This document shows, piece after piece, positions 1-8,305 of a DNA stretch of 64,000 bases. A model generated the notes under the pieces. That model made no database searches. It worked only from the letters and a program-made list of their open reading frames with translations, and was not told the origin of the DNA. The stretch spans positions 1 to 64,000 of the forward strand of contig JBMOIP010000016.1 of assembly GCA_049317265.1 (NCBI GenBank), given 5' to 3'. Within the stretch, counting starts at the first letter, position 1. The number at the start of each line of letters is the position of its first letter. The position numbers and the translations under genes were made by a program. The stretch comes from CAIVAT01 sp049317265. GTDB lineage: Bacteria > Bacteroidota > Bacteroidia > Bacteroidales > FEN-979.

Positions 1-1201
1 CATGGAGCATTGTCAGCGGCACCGGCGGAACAGTAACAACCCCGTCAAGCCCGACGTCTACCTTTACCGGAACAGCAGGCAGCACCTACACCCTGCGATG
101 GACTATCAGCAACAGCCCGTGCACGGCTTCAACAGATGACGTGGTGATCACATTTAACCGAAACCCAACAGCAGCCGCTGCAGGGAATGATCAAACCGAT
201 GCCGCCACCTGCGGTCTTACACAGGTTACCCTGGCAGCCAACACGCCTTCAGTTGGAACAGGCGCATGGAGCATTGTCAGCGGCACCGGCGGAACAGTAA
301 CAACCCCGTCAAGCCCGACGTCTACCTTTACAGGAACAGCAGGCAGCACCTACACCCTGCGATGGACCATCAGCAACAGCCCGTGCACGGCTTCAACAGA
401 TGACGTGGTGATCACATTTAACCGAAACCCAACAGCAGCCGCTGCAGGGAATGATCAAACCGATGCCGCCACCTGCGGTCTTACACAGGTTACCCTGGCA
501 GCCAACACGCCTTCAGTTGGAACAGGCGCATGGAGCATTGTCAGCGGCACCGGCGGAACAGTAACAACCCCGTCAAGCCCGACATCAACCTTTACAGGAA
601 CAGCAGGCAGCACCTACACCCTGCGATGGACTATCAGCAACAGCCCGTGTACGGCTTCAACAGATGACGTGGTGATCACATTTAACCGAAACCCAACAGC
701 AGCCGCTGCAGGGAATGATCAAACCGATGCCGCCACCTGCGGTCTTACACAGGTTACCCTGGCAGCCAACACGCCTTCAGTTGGAACAGGCGCATGGAGC
801 ATTGTCAGCGGCACCGGCGGAACAGTAACAACCCCGTCAAGCCCGACATCAACCTTTACCGGAACGGCAGGCAGCACCTACACCCTGCGATGGACCATCA
901 GCAACAGCCCGTGTACGGCTTCAACAGATGACGTGGTGATCACATTTAACCGAAACCCAACAGCAGCCGCTGCAGGGAATGATCAAACCGATGCCGCCAC
1001 CTGCGGTCTTACACAGGTTACCCTGGCAGCCAACACGCCTTCAGTTGGAACAGGCGCATGGAGCATTGTCAGCGGCACCGGCGGAACAGTAACAACCCCG
1101 TCAAGCCCGACATCAACCTTTACCGGAACGGCAGGCAGCACCTACACCCTGCGATGGACCATCAGCAACAGCCCGTGTACGGCTTCGACAGATGACGTGG
1201 T
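1..1201 (+). repeat. Tandem array of 264-bp coding repeats
   Basis: The sequence CATGGAGCATTGTCAGC recurs at 1, 265, 529, 793 and 1057, giving an exact 264-bp (88-codon) period. Copies differ at only a few synonymous positions, such as GACGTCTACC versus GACATCAACC, TTTACCGG versus TTTACAGG, and GGACTATC versus GGACCATC. The encoded units are identical in protein sequence. The array ends near 1201, where GTGGTGATCACA is replaced by GTGGTTGTTACG. It continues off the left edge, so copy number cannot be stated. Confidence 0.95.
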
Positions 1202-3035
1202 TGTTACGTTCAATAAAACAAGTGTCGGAGGCACTGCATCCGCCGCCTCCACTTCAATCTGCTCAGGTATCGGTACCACTGTTTCTGTAAGCGGCTATAC
1301 CGGAACCATCCAATGGCAGCAATCAGCAAATGGCTCCACAGGCTGGGACAATGTTACCGGCGGAAGCGGTGGAACCGCTGCAACCTACACCACGCCGAAT
1401 CTCAGCTCAACAACTTATTACAGGGCAGTTTTAACCAGCGGAGTCTGCTCATCGGATAACAGCACAACAGCCACAGTCACCGTTACGGCAAACCAGTGGC
1501 AGGGGCCTGCAGCCGGTGATTGGGAAGTAGCAGGAAACTGGTGCGGCGGAGTGCCGACCATTAACACCGATGTTGAAATTCCTGAGGCTACTGTTGTTAC
1601 GGTAACCTCTGCAACGGGCACTCCTGACAAATGCAAAAACCTTACAATCAACGGGGGTTTGATCATTGGTGCCGGCAAAGCACTGACCGTCAGCGGTACT
1701 CTTGCCAACAATTCAGGAACCAGCGGCCTGATCATCGAAAACGGAGGCTCGCTCATACACAATACCTCTGGTGTGGCGGCAACCGTAAAACATGTAATTA
1801 GCGGGAGTCCGACACTTACTGCCCTCAAGTATCATTTTGTTTCGATCCCAACCCAGTATGCCGCCCCAACTACCGAACTGTTTATGGGTTCTTACCTGTA
1901 CGACCTTGATCCTACCCAAATGGCAGGATCCGGTTACGGCAAATGGATTGCAGCAGGCACTTCAACTGCCACGCCTCTGGCAACCAACAAAGGATACATG
2001 ATCTACTATCCCGGAGATTCCCATGAATACACCTTCACCGGGAACCTGAACAATGGAAACTACAGCTATTCCCTTACAGGTCATGGAGCAGGATTTGATA
2101 CGTATAACATGATCCCCAACCCTTACCCCTCATCTGTGGTGTGGAACACCGAGGGTAACGGTTGGACTACATCGGCCGGCATCGGAGGAACCTGCTACAT
2201 CTGGAACGCGGCAAACGGCAACTACGCGTATATCGTATCTTCTGAAACATCCGTAATCCCTGCGGGCCAGGCTTTGATGGTGCTGGTACGTGACCAGGCT
2301 TCGCCAACACTTTCGGTGAACAACACGGCCCGGGTGCACAGCGACCTGCCCTTTTACAAAACCACCGGCGTTGAAAACCAGCTGACCCTGAAAGCCACGG
2401 CCAACAACTATGCCGATGAAACGGTGATCCATTTTGCCGCAGATGCTACCGAAGGCTTCGATCTTCAGACAGACGGGATGAAACTGCAGGGGCTGGAAGA
2501 TGCACCTCAGCTTTACACGGTTTCGGCAGGTAAAAAATTCAGCATCAGCAACCTCCCGTTATTCGCAGAACAGACTTCGGTTCCGTTGAATTTTGAAACC
2601 AAATACTCGGGCGAAATAACAATTGCCTGCAGCCAGTTGGAAAGCTTCCCGGCGAATATATCGATTAAACTGGAAGACAAACTCACCGGCCTGATGACCA
2701 ACCTGCGTCAACAGCCCTCGTATATCTTTGCTCACCAGGAAGGCAATGCAGCCGATCGGTTCATACTTCACTTTGGGGGTGCCACAGGCGTTGAAGAAAC
2801 GGGAAAGGCTCCTGGTAATATCTGGATTTTCAACAGCACTGTAAATATCTATGCTCCGGCAATGGCGGGTGACCAAGCACTTGTGGAAATATTCAACACC
2901 GCCGGACAGGTTGTTTTCAGCAAACAGGTCATGCTGTCGGAACTTACCAGGATCCCTGTCAGCCTGAACGGAATTGCCGTGGTCAGGGTAACCACATCGA
3001 AAGAGGTGATTGTGAAAAAAGGGTATTTCAGGTAA
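1..3035 (+). CDS. Giant T9SS-secreted repeat adhesin (5' end outside window)
   Basis: The reading frame (first full codon at base 3) is open from the window edge, so the gene is 5'-truncated and at least 1,010 codons are visible; the GTG at 141 is internal. The N-terminal visible part is about 4.5 copies of an 88-residue Ig-like/PKD-like unit, each with two cysteines and a T/S/G-rich strand pattern. After about residue 400 comes a different Ig-like segment, then a G8-like beta-solenoid stretch (GGxxIGAGKALTVSGTL), a beta-rich domain common in large Bacteroidota surface proteins (MIPNPYPSSV), and a C-terminal tail of about 80 residues ending KKGYFR. That tail has the layout of a type A T9SS sorting domain. 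I infer a cell-surface, probably adhesive, protein exported by the type IX system. The exact ligand is unknown. Confidence 0.85.
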   Translation, partial: WSIVSGTGGTVTTPSSPTSTFTGTAGSTYTLRWTISNSPCTASTDDVVITFNRNPTAAAAGNDQTDAATCGLTQVTLAANTPSVGTGAWSIVSGTGGTVTTPSSPTSTFTGTAGSTYTLRWTISNSPCTASTDDVVITFNRNPTAAAAGNDQTDAATCGLTQVTLAANTPSVGTGAWSIVSGTGGTVTTPSSPTSTFTGTAGSTYTLRWTISNSPCTASTDDVVITFNRNPTAAAAGNDQTDAATCGLTQVTLAANTPSVGTGAWSIVSGTGGTVTTPSSPTSTFTGTAGSTYTLRWTISNSPCTASTDDVVITFNRNPTAAAAGNDQTDAATCGLTQVTLAANTPSVGTGAWSIVSGTGGTVTTPSSPTSTFTGTAGSTYTLRWTISNSPCTASTDDVVVTFNKTSVGGTASAASTSICSGIGTTVSVSGYTGTIQWQQSANGSTGWDNVTGGSGGTAATYTTPNLSSTTYYRAVLTSGVCSSDNSTTATVTVTANQWQGPAAGDWEVAGNWCGGVPTINTDVEIPEATVVTVTSATGTPDKCKNLTINGGLIIGAGKALTVSGTLANNSGTSGLIIENGGSLIHNTSGVAATVKHVISGSPTLTALKYHFVSIPTQYAAPTTELFMGSYLYDLDPTQMAGSGYGKWIAAGTSTATPLATNKGYMIYYPGDSHEYTFTGNLNNGNYSYSLTGHGAGFDTYNMIPNPYPSSVVWNTEGNGWTTSAGIGGTCYIWNAANGNYAYIVSSETSVIPAGQALMVLVRDQASPTLSVNNTARVHSDLPFYKTTGVENQLTLKATANNYADETVIHFAADATEGFDLQTDGMKLQGLEDAPQLYTVSAGKKFSISNLPLFAEQTSVPLNFETKYSGEITIACSQLESFPANISIKLEDKLTGLMTNLRQQPSYIFAHQEGNAADRFILHFGGATGVEETGKAPGNIWIFNSTVNIYAPAMAGDQALVEIFNTAGQVVFSKQVMLSELTRIPVSLNGIAVVRVTTSKEVIVKKGYFR

Positions 3036-3113
3036 GAAAAGGCAGGTTATTTTGAAATGTAAAAAGCAAAATCAAAAATCAAATATTAACTATCAAATTT
3101 AGAGCTGATTATC

Positions 3114-3341
3114 ATGAAAAAAGCACTTTTTATTCTCACATTTTTTATTGTTTCCGCGGCTGCTGTCATCGCACAGCCTCCTCCTCCGCCTCCTACGGCA
3201 AATGAGAGCGGCAACGGCCCCATTGGCGGCAATAGCGCCCCGATTGACGGAGGGCTGGCTATTTCGCTGGTCATGGTGGCTGGTTATGGTTCCTGGAAAA
3301 TGTTAAAAGCCCTGCAAAAAAGAGGCTTTCAGACCAGGTAA
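3114..3341 (+). CDS. Small exported protein with PIDGG C-terminal sorting-like tail
   Basis: This 75-residue protein has a signal peptide (MKKALFILTFFIVSAAAVIAQ), a run of six prolines, a short Gly/Asn-rich linker, the motif APIDGG, a hydrophobic segment (LAISLVMVAGYG) and a basic tail (KALQKRGFQTR). Motif, transmembrane helix and positive tail form the tripartite layout of membrane-retained sorting signals such as LPXTG or PEP-CTERM. I recall that small Bacteroidota proteins of this kind are called PID-CTERM proteins, but cannot check the name here. It lies 78 bp after the giant T9SS adhesin on the same strand. No candidate sortase or exosortase is in the window. Function unknown. Confidence 0.7.
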   Translation: MKKALFILTFFIVSAAAVIAQPPPPPPTANESGNGPIGGNSAPIDGGLAISLVMVAGYGSWKMLKALQKRGFQTR

Positions 3342-3455
3342 GGCGCTTTTCCCGCTGAAGCCTGAAGGACAATCTGTCTTACCTGTATAGTTTTTTCAGT
3401 ATAGGACAACCTTTACAAATTACCCGTTACATGTAACATTCATGATTAAACCAAT

Positions 3456-3872
3456 ATGCTTTTTACAACACTGCGTGTCACAGAAACCATTTTTGCCTTT
3501 GCACTGGTGGTGTTCCTGGTTGTCATTTTAAAGAAGAAAAACGTTGTTTCCGCCGGCGACCTGAAATCATATTCAAAACTGATGACAAAGGCGATCCTGC
3601 CTGCCGTCATCTTTTTACAACTCTCGATGAACCCGGTTAACGGTTACCAGTTCATCCTTGTTCTTATCATGTTCACAGCAGGGGTGATCAGCATGGTGAT
3701 TACCTGGGTAGCGGGAACCCTCATGCGGCTCCGCAAGGAAACCCTTGGCATGCTGATCATCACCTCCACTTTCGGATCATCCGCACTGATCGGTTATCCG
3801 CTGATCCAGTTTGCATTTCCGGAAAACAGGGTTGCCATTGCGGGGAAGGAAGACACCACTGGTTGTGCTTGA
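3456..3872 (+). pseudogene. AEC-family transporter, 3'-truncated
   Basis: The first 120-125 residues look like the N-terminus of an auxin-efflux-carrier (AEC) family permease: a first helix, a basic loop, and FGSSALIGYPLIQFAFPEN, the conserved GYPL region of helix 4 or so. Family members are about 300 residues with ten helices; here the homology stops near base 3825-3842. The last dozen codons (VAIAGKEDTTGCA) come from reading through inverted foreign sequence. No later part of the transporter is seen downstream, so this is a remnant and not a simple frameshift. A perfect 12-bp palindrome (GTTACATGTAAC, 3426-3437) precedes the ATG and could be an old operator site. Confidence 0.75.
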
Positions 3873-4142
3873 GACTTCCAATGACGCAGATGGCACCGGA
3901 GTTGTTGTGCCAATACCAACCTTGCCAATATTATAAGAGATGTCCTGACCATTGGTAACCCACTGCCTTGAAACTTTGTTGTTGAAGTTGTTCCAATCTC
4001 CACTGCTCAGGTAACCTGATTGGCTTGTATTAACTTGCTTTACCTGAATCGAAGAGCCGGCACCCAAAACCGAGTTGTTACCACCGGTAATTATCAACAC
4101 TGATGATCCTGATTCGGTAAGGTTACCCTTGTATGGAAAGAA
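3842..4142 (-). pseudogene. Fragment of a tail-fibre-like/surface protein
   Basis: On the minus strand this reads, without stops, as NLTESGSSVLIITGGNNS, then SGYLSSGDWNNFNNKV, then GKVGIGTTTPVPSASLEV, then TSGVFLPRN. These are hallmark phrases of the long Bacteroidota tail-fibre-like proteins with C-terminal intramolecular chaperone-type regions. There is no start, no signal peptide and no natural end; at the low-coordinate side the sequence runs into the truncated AEC transporter at about 3826-3842. The fragment lies between that gene and the 3' end of tRNA-Lys. I interpret it as the remnant of an insertion or rearrangement. An assembly join is an alternative. Confidence 0.65.
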
Positions 4143-4170
4143 TAGTGGAACAAATACGGAACAAAAAAAG

Positions 4171-4206
4171 AACCCTTTGAAAAATAGTATTGATTTTCAA
4201 AGGGTT
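4171..4206 (-). terminator. Rho-independent terminator of tRNA-Lys
   Basis: AACCCTTTGAAAA (4171-4183) and TTTTCAAAGGGTT (4194-4206) form a perfect 13-bp stem with a 10-nt loop. Read on the minus strand, the stem is followed by TTCTTTTTTTGT. It starts 15 nt downstream of the tRNA 3' end, which is the arrangement expected of an intrinsic terminator. Confidence 0.85.
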
Positions 4207-4220
4207 ATGTGTGATGTTAG

Positions 4221-4293
4221 TCTCCTCGCCAGGACTCGAACCTGGGACCCATTGATTAAGAGTCAATTGCTCTACCAACTGAGCTACGAAGAG
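4221..4293 (-). tRNA. tRNA-Lys (anticodon CTT)
   Basis: The minus strand folds as a complete cloverleaf of 73 nt: acceptor CTCTTCG paired with CGAGGAG (one G-T pair), D arm GCTC...GAGC with GTTGGT loop, anticodon stem ATTGA/TCAAT with loop CTCTTAA, variable loop, and T arm CCAGG-TTCGAGT-CCTGG with discriminator A. The anticodon read from the loop is CTT, i.e. lysine AAG. CCA is not encoded. It has its own -7 promoter motif (4305-4312) and a terminator (4171-4206), so it is transcribed alone. The 3' end faces the broken AEC/tail-fibre region. Confidence 0.95.
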
Positions 4294-4304
4294 GAATCGG
4301 GGTG

Positions 4305-4312
4305 CAAAGATA
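4305..4312 (-). promoter_or_regulatory. Bacteroidota -7 motif for tRNA-Lys
   Basis: TATCTTTG on the minus strand, ending 11 nt before the tRNA 5' end, matches TAnnTTTG. The same octamer precedes pdxA. Confidence 0.55.
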
Positions 4313-4380
4313 AGTATTTCCCGGGAATTAATAAAAGTTGACGGGAAAAATATATTTGAAGTAACTTTGGAGGGTGAAAG

Positions 4381-4421
4381 GAATATTGAATATTGAATAT
4401 TGATTAACGAAGTTTGAAGTT
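4381..4421 (+). repeat. Dispersed GAATATTGA repeat, intergenic copy 1
   Basis: GAATATTGAATATTGA is extended by ATATTGATTAACGAAG and TTTGAAGTT. It shares its layout with copies at 12025, 45841 and, in degenerate form, inside meaB and murF. It lies 25 bp before the meaB start. Confidence 0.7.
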
Positions 4422-4445
4422 AGGATTGAAATTAGAGATGCTGGA

Positions 4446-5639
4446 ATGGAAAAAAAAGATGGGTCGGCGTTGAATGTGATGGAGGGGATTGATCAGCCGG
4501 GGCAGATCAATGCGGATGCGTTGAAAAAACTCAGGGCCGGGAAAGGGGCGCCGCATACCACCAAAGAGCTGGTTGATGGGATTCTGGCCGGGAACAGAAC
4601 GCTGCTGAGTAGGGCGATTACGCTGGTGGAGAGCTCGTTACCGGCACACCAGGTGCAGGCGCAGGAGGTGATCGGGGAGTGTTTGAAGAATAGAAAAAAT
4701 GAATATCGAATATTGAACAACAAGGTTCGAAGTTTGAATGACGGAGGCGTTATTCCGGATTGCGAACCGGGAGTTTCGAATAAAGGGGTGCCTTCGGGGG
4801 GAATCCGGATTGGGATCACCGGGGTGCCGGGGGTTGGAAAGAGTACTTTCATTGAGGCGCTGGGGAAACATCTTACATCTTTAGGCCATAAGTTGGCAGT
4901 GCTGGCGATCGACCCGAGCAGTTCGAGGTCGAAGGGGAGTATCCTGGGCGACAAGACGCGGATGGAAGAACTTGCGGTCGATCCAAACGCATTCATCCGC
5001 CCCTCGCCTGCCGCGGGTTCGCTGGGGGGCGTTGCGCGTAAGACGCGTGAAACGATCCTCCTGTGCGAGGCGGCCGGTTTTGATGTGATTTTTGTGGAAA
5101 CCGTGGGGGTGGGACAGTCGGAGACGACGGTTCACTCCATGGTCGATTTTTTCCTGCTGCTGATGCTGGCCGGCGCCGGCGATGAGCTGCAGGGAATCAA
5201 ACGGGGCATCATCGAGATGGCCGACGCCATTATGATCAACAAGGCGGATGGCGACAACCTGAACAAAGCCAAAACCGCCAGGGTGGAGTATGCCAATGCC
5301 CTGCACCTCTTCCCGCCTCCTGACAGCGGCTGGACGCCGGTGGCCGATATCTGCTCTGCCCGCTCAAAAATGGGCATCGAACATGTGTGGGAACTCATCA
5401 TGGAACATCGGAAGATCACAGGTGAAACGGGCTATTTTGATCAGCGCCGTATGGAACAGAACAGGCAGGTGTTCAGGGAGACCATTGAAACAGGACTTCA
5501 ACAGCACTTTTTTAACCAAAAGGAGATCAGTAAGGTGATTGCAGGTCTCGAAAAAGCTATCATGCAGGGACAGCTGAATCCTTACCAGGCGGCAAATGAG
5601 TTACTAAACCGCTACTTCAACCCCTCAACTTCCGTTTGA
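4446..5639 (+). CDS. meaB: Methylmalonyl-CoA mutase-associated GTPase MeaB (ArgK family)
   Basis: A 397-residue G3E-type P-loop GTPase. Visible motifs are the Walker A loop GVPGVGKST (residues 126-134), FVETVGVGQSE (switch/Walker B region) and NKADGDN (base recognition). The family loads or protects the adenosylcobalamin cofactor of methylmalonyl-CoA mutase; the mutase genes are not in this window. Unusually, residues about 82-118, just before the GTPase domain, are an extra low-conservation segment. Its first half (NEYRILNNKVRS) is encoded by a degenerate copy of the dispersed GAATATTGA repeat, kept in frame. The gene ends by overlapping the convergent terC stop by 23 bp. The ATG at 4446 follows the intergenic copy of the same repeat. 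Confidence 0.93.
   Translation: MEKKDGSALNVMEGIDQPGQINADALKKLRAGKGAPHTTKELVDGILAGNRTLLSRAITLVESSLPAHQVQAQEVIGECLKNRKNEYRILNNKVRSLNDGGVIPDCEPGVSNKGVPSGGIRIGITGVPGVGKSTFIEALGKHLTSLGHKLAVLAIDPSSSRSKGSILGDKTRMEELAVDPNAFIRPSPAAGSLGGVARKTRETILLCEAAGFDVIFVETVGVGQSETTVHSMVDFFLLLMLAGAGDELQGIKRGIIEMADAIMINKADGDNLNKAKTARVEYANALHLFPPPDSGWTPVADICSARSKMGIEHVWELIMEHRKITGETGYFDQRRMEQNRQVFRETIETGLQQHFFNQKEISKVIAGLEKAIMQGQLNPYQAANELLNRYFNPSTSV
4701..4740 (+). repeat. Dispersed repeat copy inside meaB
   Basis: GAATATCGAATATTGAACAA followed by CAAGGTTCGAAGTTTGAATG. Relative to the intergenic copies, the TGA trinucleotides in the coding frame are CGA, so the reading frame stays open. It encodes NEYRILNNKVRSLN in MeaB. 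Confidence 0.65.
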
Positions 5640-6681
5640 TCAGCATGTTTCTGACATTGGATGCCAGGATACTGGAGACCAGGATTGAAGCGATGACCAC
5701 CAGCGAAACGTTGGTCGAAATCTTGAACACATCATGCAACAGCATCTTCACGCCCACAAAGGCCAGCAATCCGGCAAGCCCCATCTTCAGGTAGTGGAAC
5801 CTGTTCATGATGTCCATCACCAGGAAAAATAGTGAACGCAGACCCAGGATGGCGAAGATGTTGGAGAAAAAGACGATGTATGGATCCTGGGTTACAGAGA
5901 AGACTGCGGGCACTGAGTCGACCGCAAATAAAACGTCGGTAAACTCAATGATCATCAACACAATAAATAACGGGGTAATATAGAATTTTCCACCCTGACG
6001 GATGAAGAACGTTTCGGCATGTTCATCATGGCTGACATTGAAAAACCGTGAAAGCAACTTTACAACCGGGTGTTTTTCGGTGTCAATCTGTTCATCCCTT
6101 TTACCGTAGAGGAAATCCCATGCCATTTTAGCCCCGATGACAACCAGCATCACTCCGAACACATATAAAAACCAGGCAAACCGCTGAATCAGTGCACTGG
6201 CGGCAAAGATGAAGAGGAACCGCATTACCACAGCGCCGATGATCCCCCAGAAAAGTACGCGTTTGAAATACTTCGGCTGGATGTTGAAGGAGATGAAGAT
6301 CATCACGATGACGAAGACATTGTCGACCGAAAGTGAATATTCAATCAGGTAACCGGTTAGGTACTCCAGCGAAAGGTTTTTATTGTAGAGGTTGATGGCA
6401 TCCTGCAGGGCAAGTCCGGTGATGTCGATGGGATGATGGAACTTCAGGATGCGGGCCTGTATCTCTTCCAGGGTATCGCTTCCATGGATCCAGTTCCCAT
6501 GAAACCTGATCAGGAAATAAAACCCGACAGATATCCCTACCCAAACAATGGTCCAGGTCAATGCCTCTTTGAAGGAGAGCGCATGGTTTTTCTTCTGGAA
6601 GAATCCCAGGTCGATCCCCAGCATGATGGCAATGAATACCAGGAAGGAGGTGAAGAAGATTATTTCGTTTGGGTTGGACAT
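5617..6681 (-). CDS. TerC-family integral membrane protein
   Basis: Starting at the ATG for MSNPNEIIFF (6681), the product has 354 residues and about 8-9 hydrophobic segments. Characteristic TerC/Alx features are GIDLGFF in helix 1 with an acidic residue inside the membrane, SLSVDNVFVI (conserved SxDN), and FTDVLFAVDSVPAV (second conserved acidic membrane motif). Family members are linked to metal-ion (manganese) export or tellurite resistance; which ion is moved here is unknown. The frame is open 13 codons further upstream, but those codons lie in the 8-bp minisatellite, so the later ATG is preferred. The 3' end overlaps meaB by 23 bp in convergent orientation. Confidence 0.9.
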   Translation of the reverse strand: MSNPNEIIFFTSFLVFIAIMLGIDLGFFQKKNHALSFKEALTWTIVWVGISVGFYFLIRFHGNWIHGSDTLEEIQARILKFHHPIDITGLALQDAINLYNKNLSLEYLTGYLIEYSLSVDNVFVIVMIFISFNIQPKYFKRVLFWGIIGAVVMRFLFIFAASALIQRFAWFLYVFGVMLVVIGAKMAWDFLYGKRDEQIDTEKHPVVKLLSRFFNVSHDEHAETFFIRQGGKFYITPLFIVLMIIEFTDVLFAVDSVPAVFSVTQDPYIVFFSNIFAILGLRSLFFLVMDIMNRFHYLKMGLAGLLAFVGVKMLLHDVFKISTNVSLVVIASILVSSILASNVRNMLIKRKLRG

Positions 6682-6688
6682 AATTAAA

Positions 6689-6752
6689 GGTAACAAGGTG
6701 ACAGGGTAACAAGGTAACAAGGTAACAAGGTGACAGGGTTACAAAATTACAA
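6689..6752. repeat. 8-bp minisatellite GGTAACAA
   Basis: Eight consecutive octamers: GGTAACAA or the variants GGTGACAG, GGTTACAA and AATTACAA. The array fills most of the intergenic space between the divergent terC and glutamine synthetase starts. Confidence 0.85.
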
Positions 6753-6760
6753 AAATTTCT

Positions 6761-6768
6761 TACTTTTG
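6761..6768 (+). promoter_or_regulatory. Bacteroidota -7 motif for glutamine synthetase gene
   Basis: TACTTTTG matches TAnnTTTG, 31 nt before the ATG at 6800. The 8-bp minisatellite lies directly upstream, where a -33 element would be. Confidence 0.5.
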
Positions 6769-6799
6769 TGCACACTCCATTTCAACTGAACTTACGGCC

Positions 6800-8305
6800 A
6801 TGAATGAAAACATCTCTTTGAACCCCAACGCACTTGTACATTTTCTTGACAAACCTGCCGATGACTTTACCAAAGCTGACCTGATCCGCTTTATCGAGGC
6901 CAATGGCATCCAGATGCTTAATTTCCGTTATTCGGCTGCCGACAGCCGTTTAAAGACCCTGAATTTCATCATCAAAGACCGTCAGCACCTCGACAGCATC
7001 CTTTCGGCCGGCGAGCGGGTCGATGGTTCAAGCCTCTTCCCGAACTACGTGGAGGCGGGCTCTTCCGATCTCTATGTGATCCCGAGATACCGCTCGGCCT
7101 TCGTGAACCCCTTTTCAGAGATCCCGGCGCTGGACATCCTCTGTTCGTATTATGACAAGGACGGGCAGCCGTTTGCCAATTCACCCGAATACATCCTGCG
7201 GAAGTCGCACGAGGTGTTGAAACAGAAAACCGGTTTTTCGTTCGAAGTGATGGGCGAACTGGAGTATTACATCATCAGCGAGCAGGACCGGTTGTTTGAG
7301 GCCGTTGACCAGCGCGGGTATCATGAATCATCGCCCTTCTGCAAGTGGGAAAAGCTGCGCATTGAAGCGATGCACGCCATTGCCAAATGTGGCGGATTTA
7401 TCAAATACGGCCATTCGGAGGTAGGGAACTTTACGGAGTCGGGACTCTCCTACGAACAAAATGAGATCGAATTTACCCCGGTGAAACTCGAGGATGCTGC
7501 CGACCAGCTGATGGTTGCCAAATGGATCCTGCGTTCACTGGCTTACAAACATGGCGTAACCATCACCTTTGCCCCCAAGATTACCACGGGCAAGGCTGGA
7601 AGCGGCATGCATGTGCACACCCGCCTGATGAAGGACGGAAAGAGTGTGATGCTCGACAACGGCAAGTTGTCGGATACCGCTAAGAGGGCGATTGCCGGGT
7701 ACCTTGACCTTTCGCAATCGCTTACCGCCTTCGGGAACATGATCCCCACCAGTTATTTCCGCCTGGTACCGCACCAGGAGGCGCCAACCAACATCTGCTG
7801 GGGCGACCGGAACCGTTCGGTGCTGGTTCGCGTACCCCTCGGATGGGGAAGCAAACACGACATGGTAACCGACGCCAACCCAAAAGAACAAGATACCCAG
7901 ACCGGATTCGGAAGCCGCCAGACCGTCGAGTTCCGCTGTCCGGATGGCTCAGCAGATATCTACCTGCTTTTTGCAGGACTTACCGTGGCAGCACGGCATG
8001 GCATCGAGATGCAGAACGCCCTCGAGTTTGCTGAAAAGACCTATGTGGATGTCAATATTTTTGATGAGCAGCACAAATCGAGGGTGAATGAGTTACAACA
8101 GCTCCCGTTTTCATGCTGGCATTCGGCCGAAGCGCTTGAAAGGCAGCGTAAAATTTACGAAGCGCACGACATCTTCCCGCCGAAGATCGTTGACGGCCTC
8201 ATCCGTTACCTGAAGGGGTTCAATGACCAGAACCTTCGCGAAACAATCAAAAACAATGAGAAGGAGATCATGAAGATGGTCAACACCTATCTTCACTGCG
8301 GATAA
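6800..8305 (+). CDS. Glutamine synthetase family protein
   Basis: A 501-residue protein with the glutamine synthetase layout. It has an N-terminal beta-Grasp region (about residues 30-115), the catalytic metal-ligand segment MGELEYYI (about 151-158), the ATP/glutamate loop GSGMHVHTRL near residue 270, and NRSVLVRVP. Classical type I enzymes are about 470 residues and carry NRxxSxRIP-like loops; this belongs to a longer, divergent clade frequent in Bacteroidota. Glutamine synthesis from glutamate, ammonia and ATP is likely, but a related gamma-glutamyl ligase activity cannot be excluded. The stop codon overlaps the convergent O-antigen ligase gene by 13 bp. Confidence 0.85.
   Translation: MNENISLNPNALVHFLDKPADDFTKADLIRFIEANGIQMLNFRYSAADSRLKTLNFIIKDRQHLDSILSAGERVDGSSLFPNYVEAGSSDLYVIPRYRSAFVNPFSEIPALDILCSYYDKDGQPFANSPEYILRKSHEVLKQKTGFSFEVMGELEYYIISEQDRLFEAVDQRGYHESSPFCKWEKLRIEAMHAIAKCGGFIKYGHSEVGNFTESGLSYEQNEIEFTPVKLEDAADQLMVAKWILRSLAYKHGVTITFAPKITTGKAGSGMHVHTRLMKDGKSVMLDNGKLSDTAKRAIAGYLDLSQSLTAFGNMIPTSYFRLVPHQEAPTNICWGDRNRSVLVRVPLGWGSKHDMVTDANPKEQDTQTGFGSRQTVEFRCPDGSADIYLLFAGLTVAARHGIEMQNALEFAEKTYVDVNIFDEQHKSRVNELQQLPFSCWHSAEALERQRKIYEAHDIFPPKIVDGLIRYLKGFNDQNLRETIKNNEKEIMKMVNTYLHCG

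Noticed and set aside
1..1201. CRISPR-like repeat array
   Set aside because: The 264-bp units are contiguous coding sequence with no spacers and encode identical protein repeats; no cas gene is near.
3842..4142. Target gene of a diversity-generating retroelement
   Set aside because: The fragment resembles tail-fibre proteins, but there is no reverse transcriptase or template repeat in the window.
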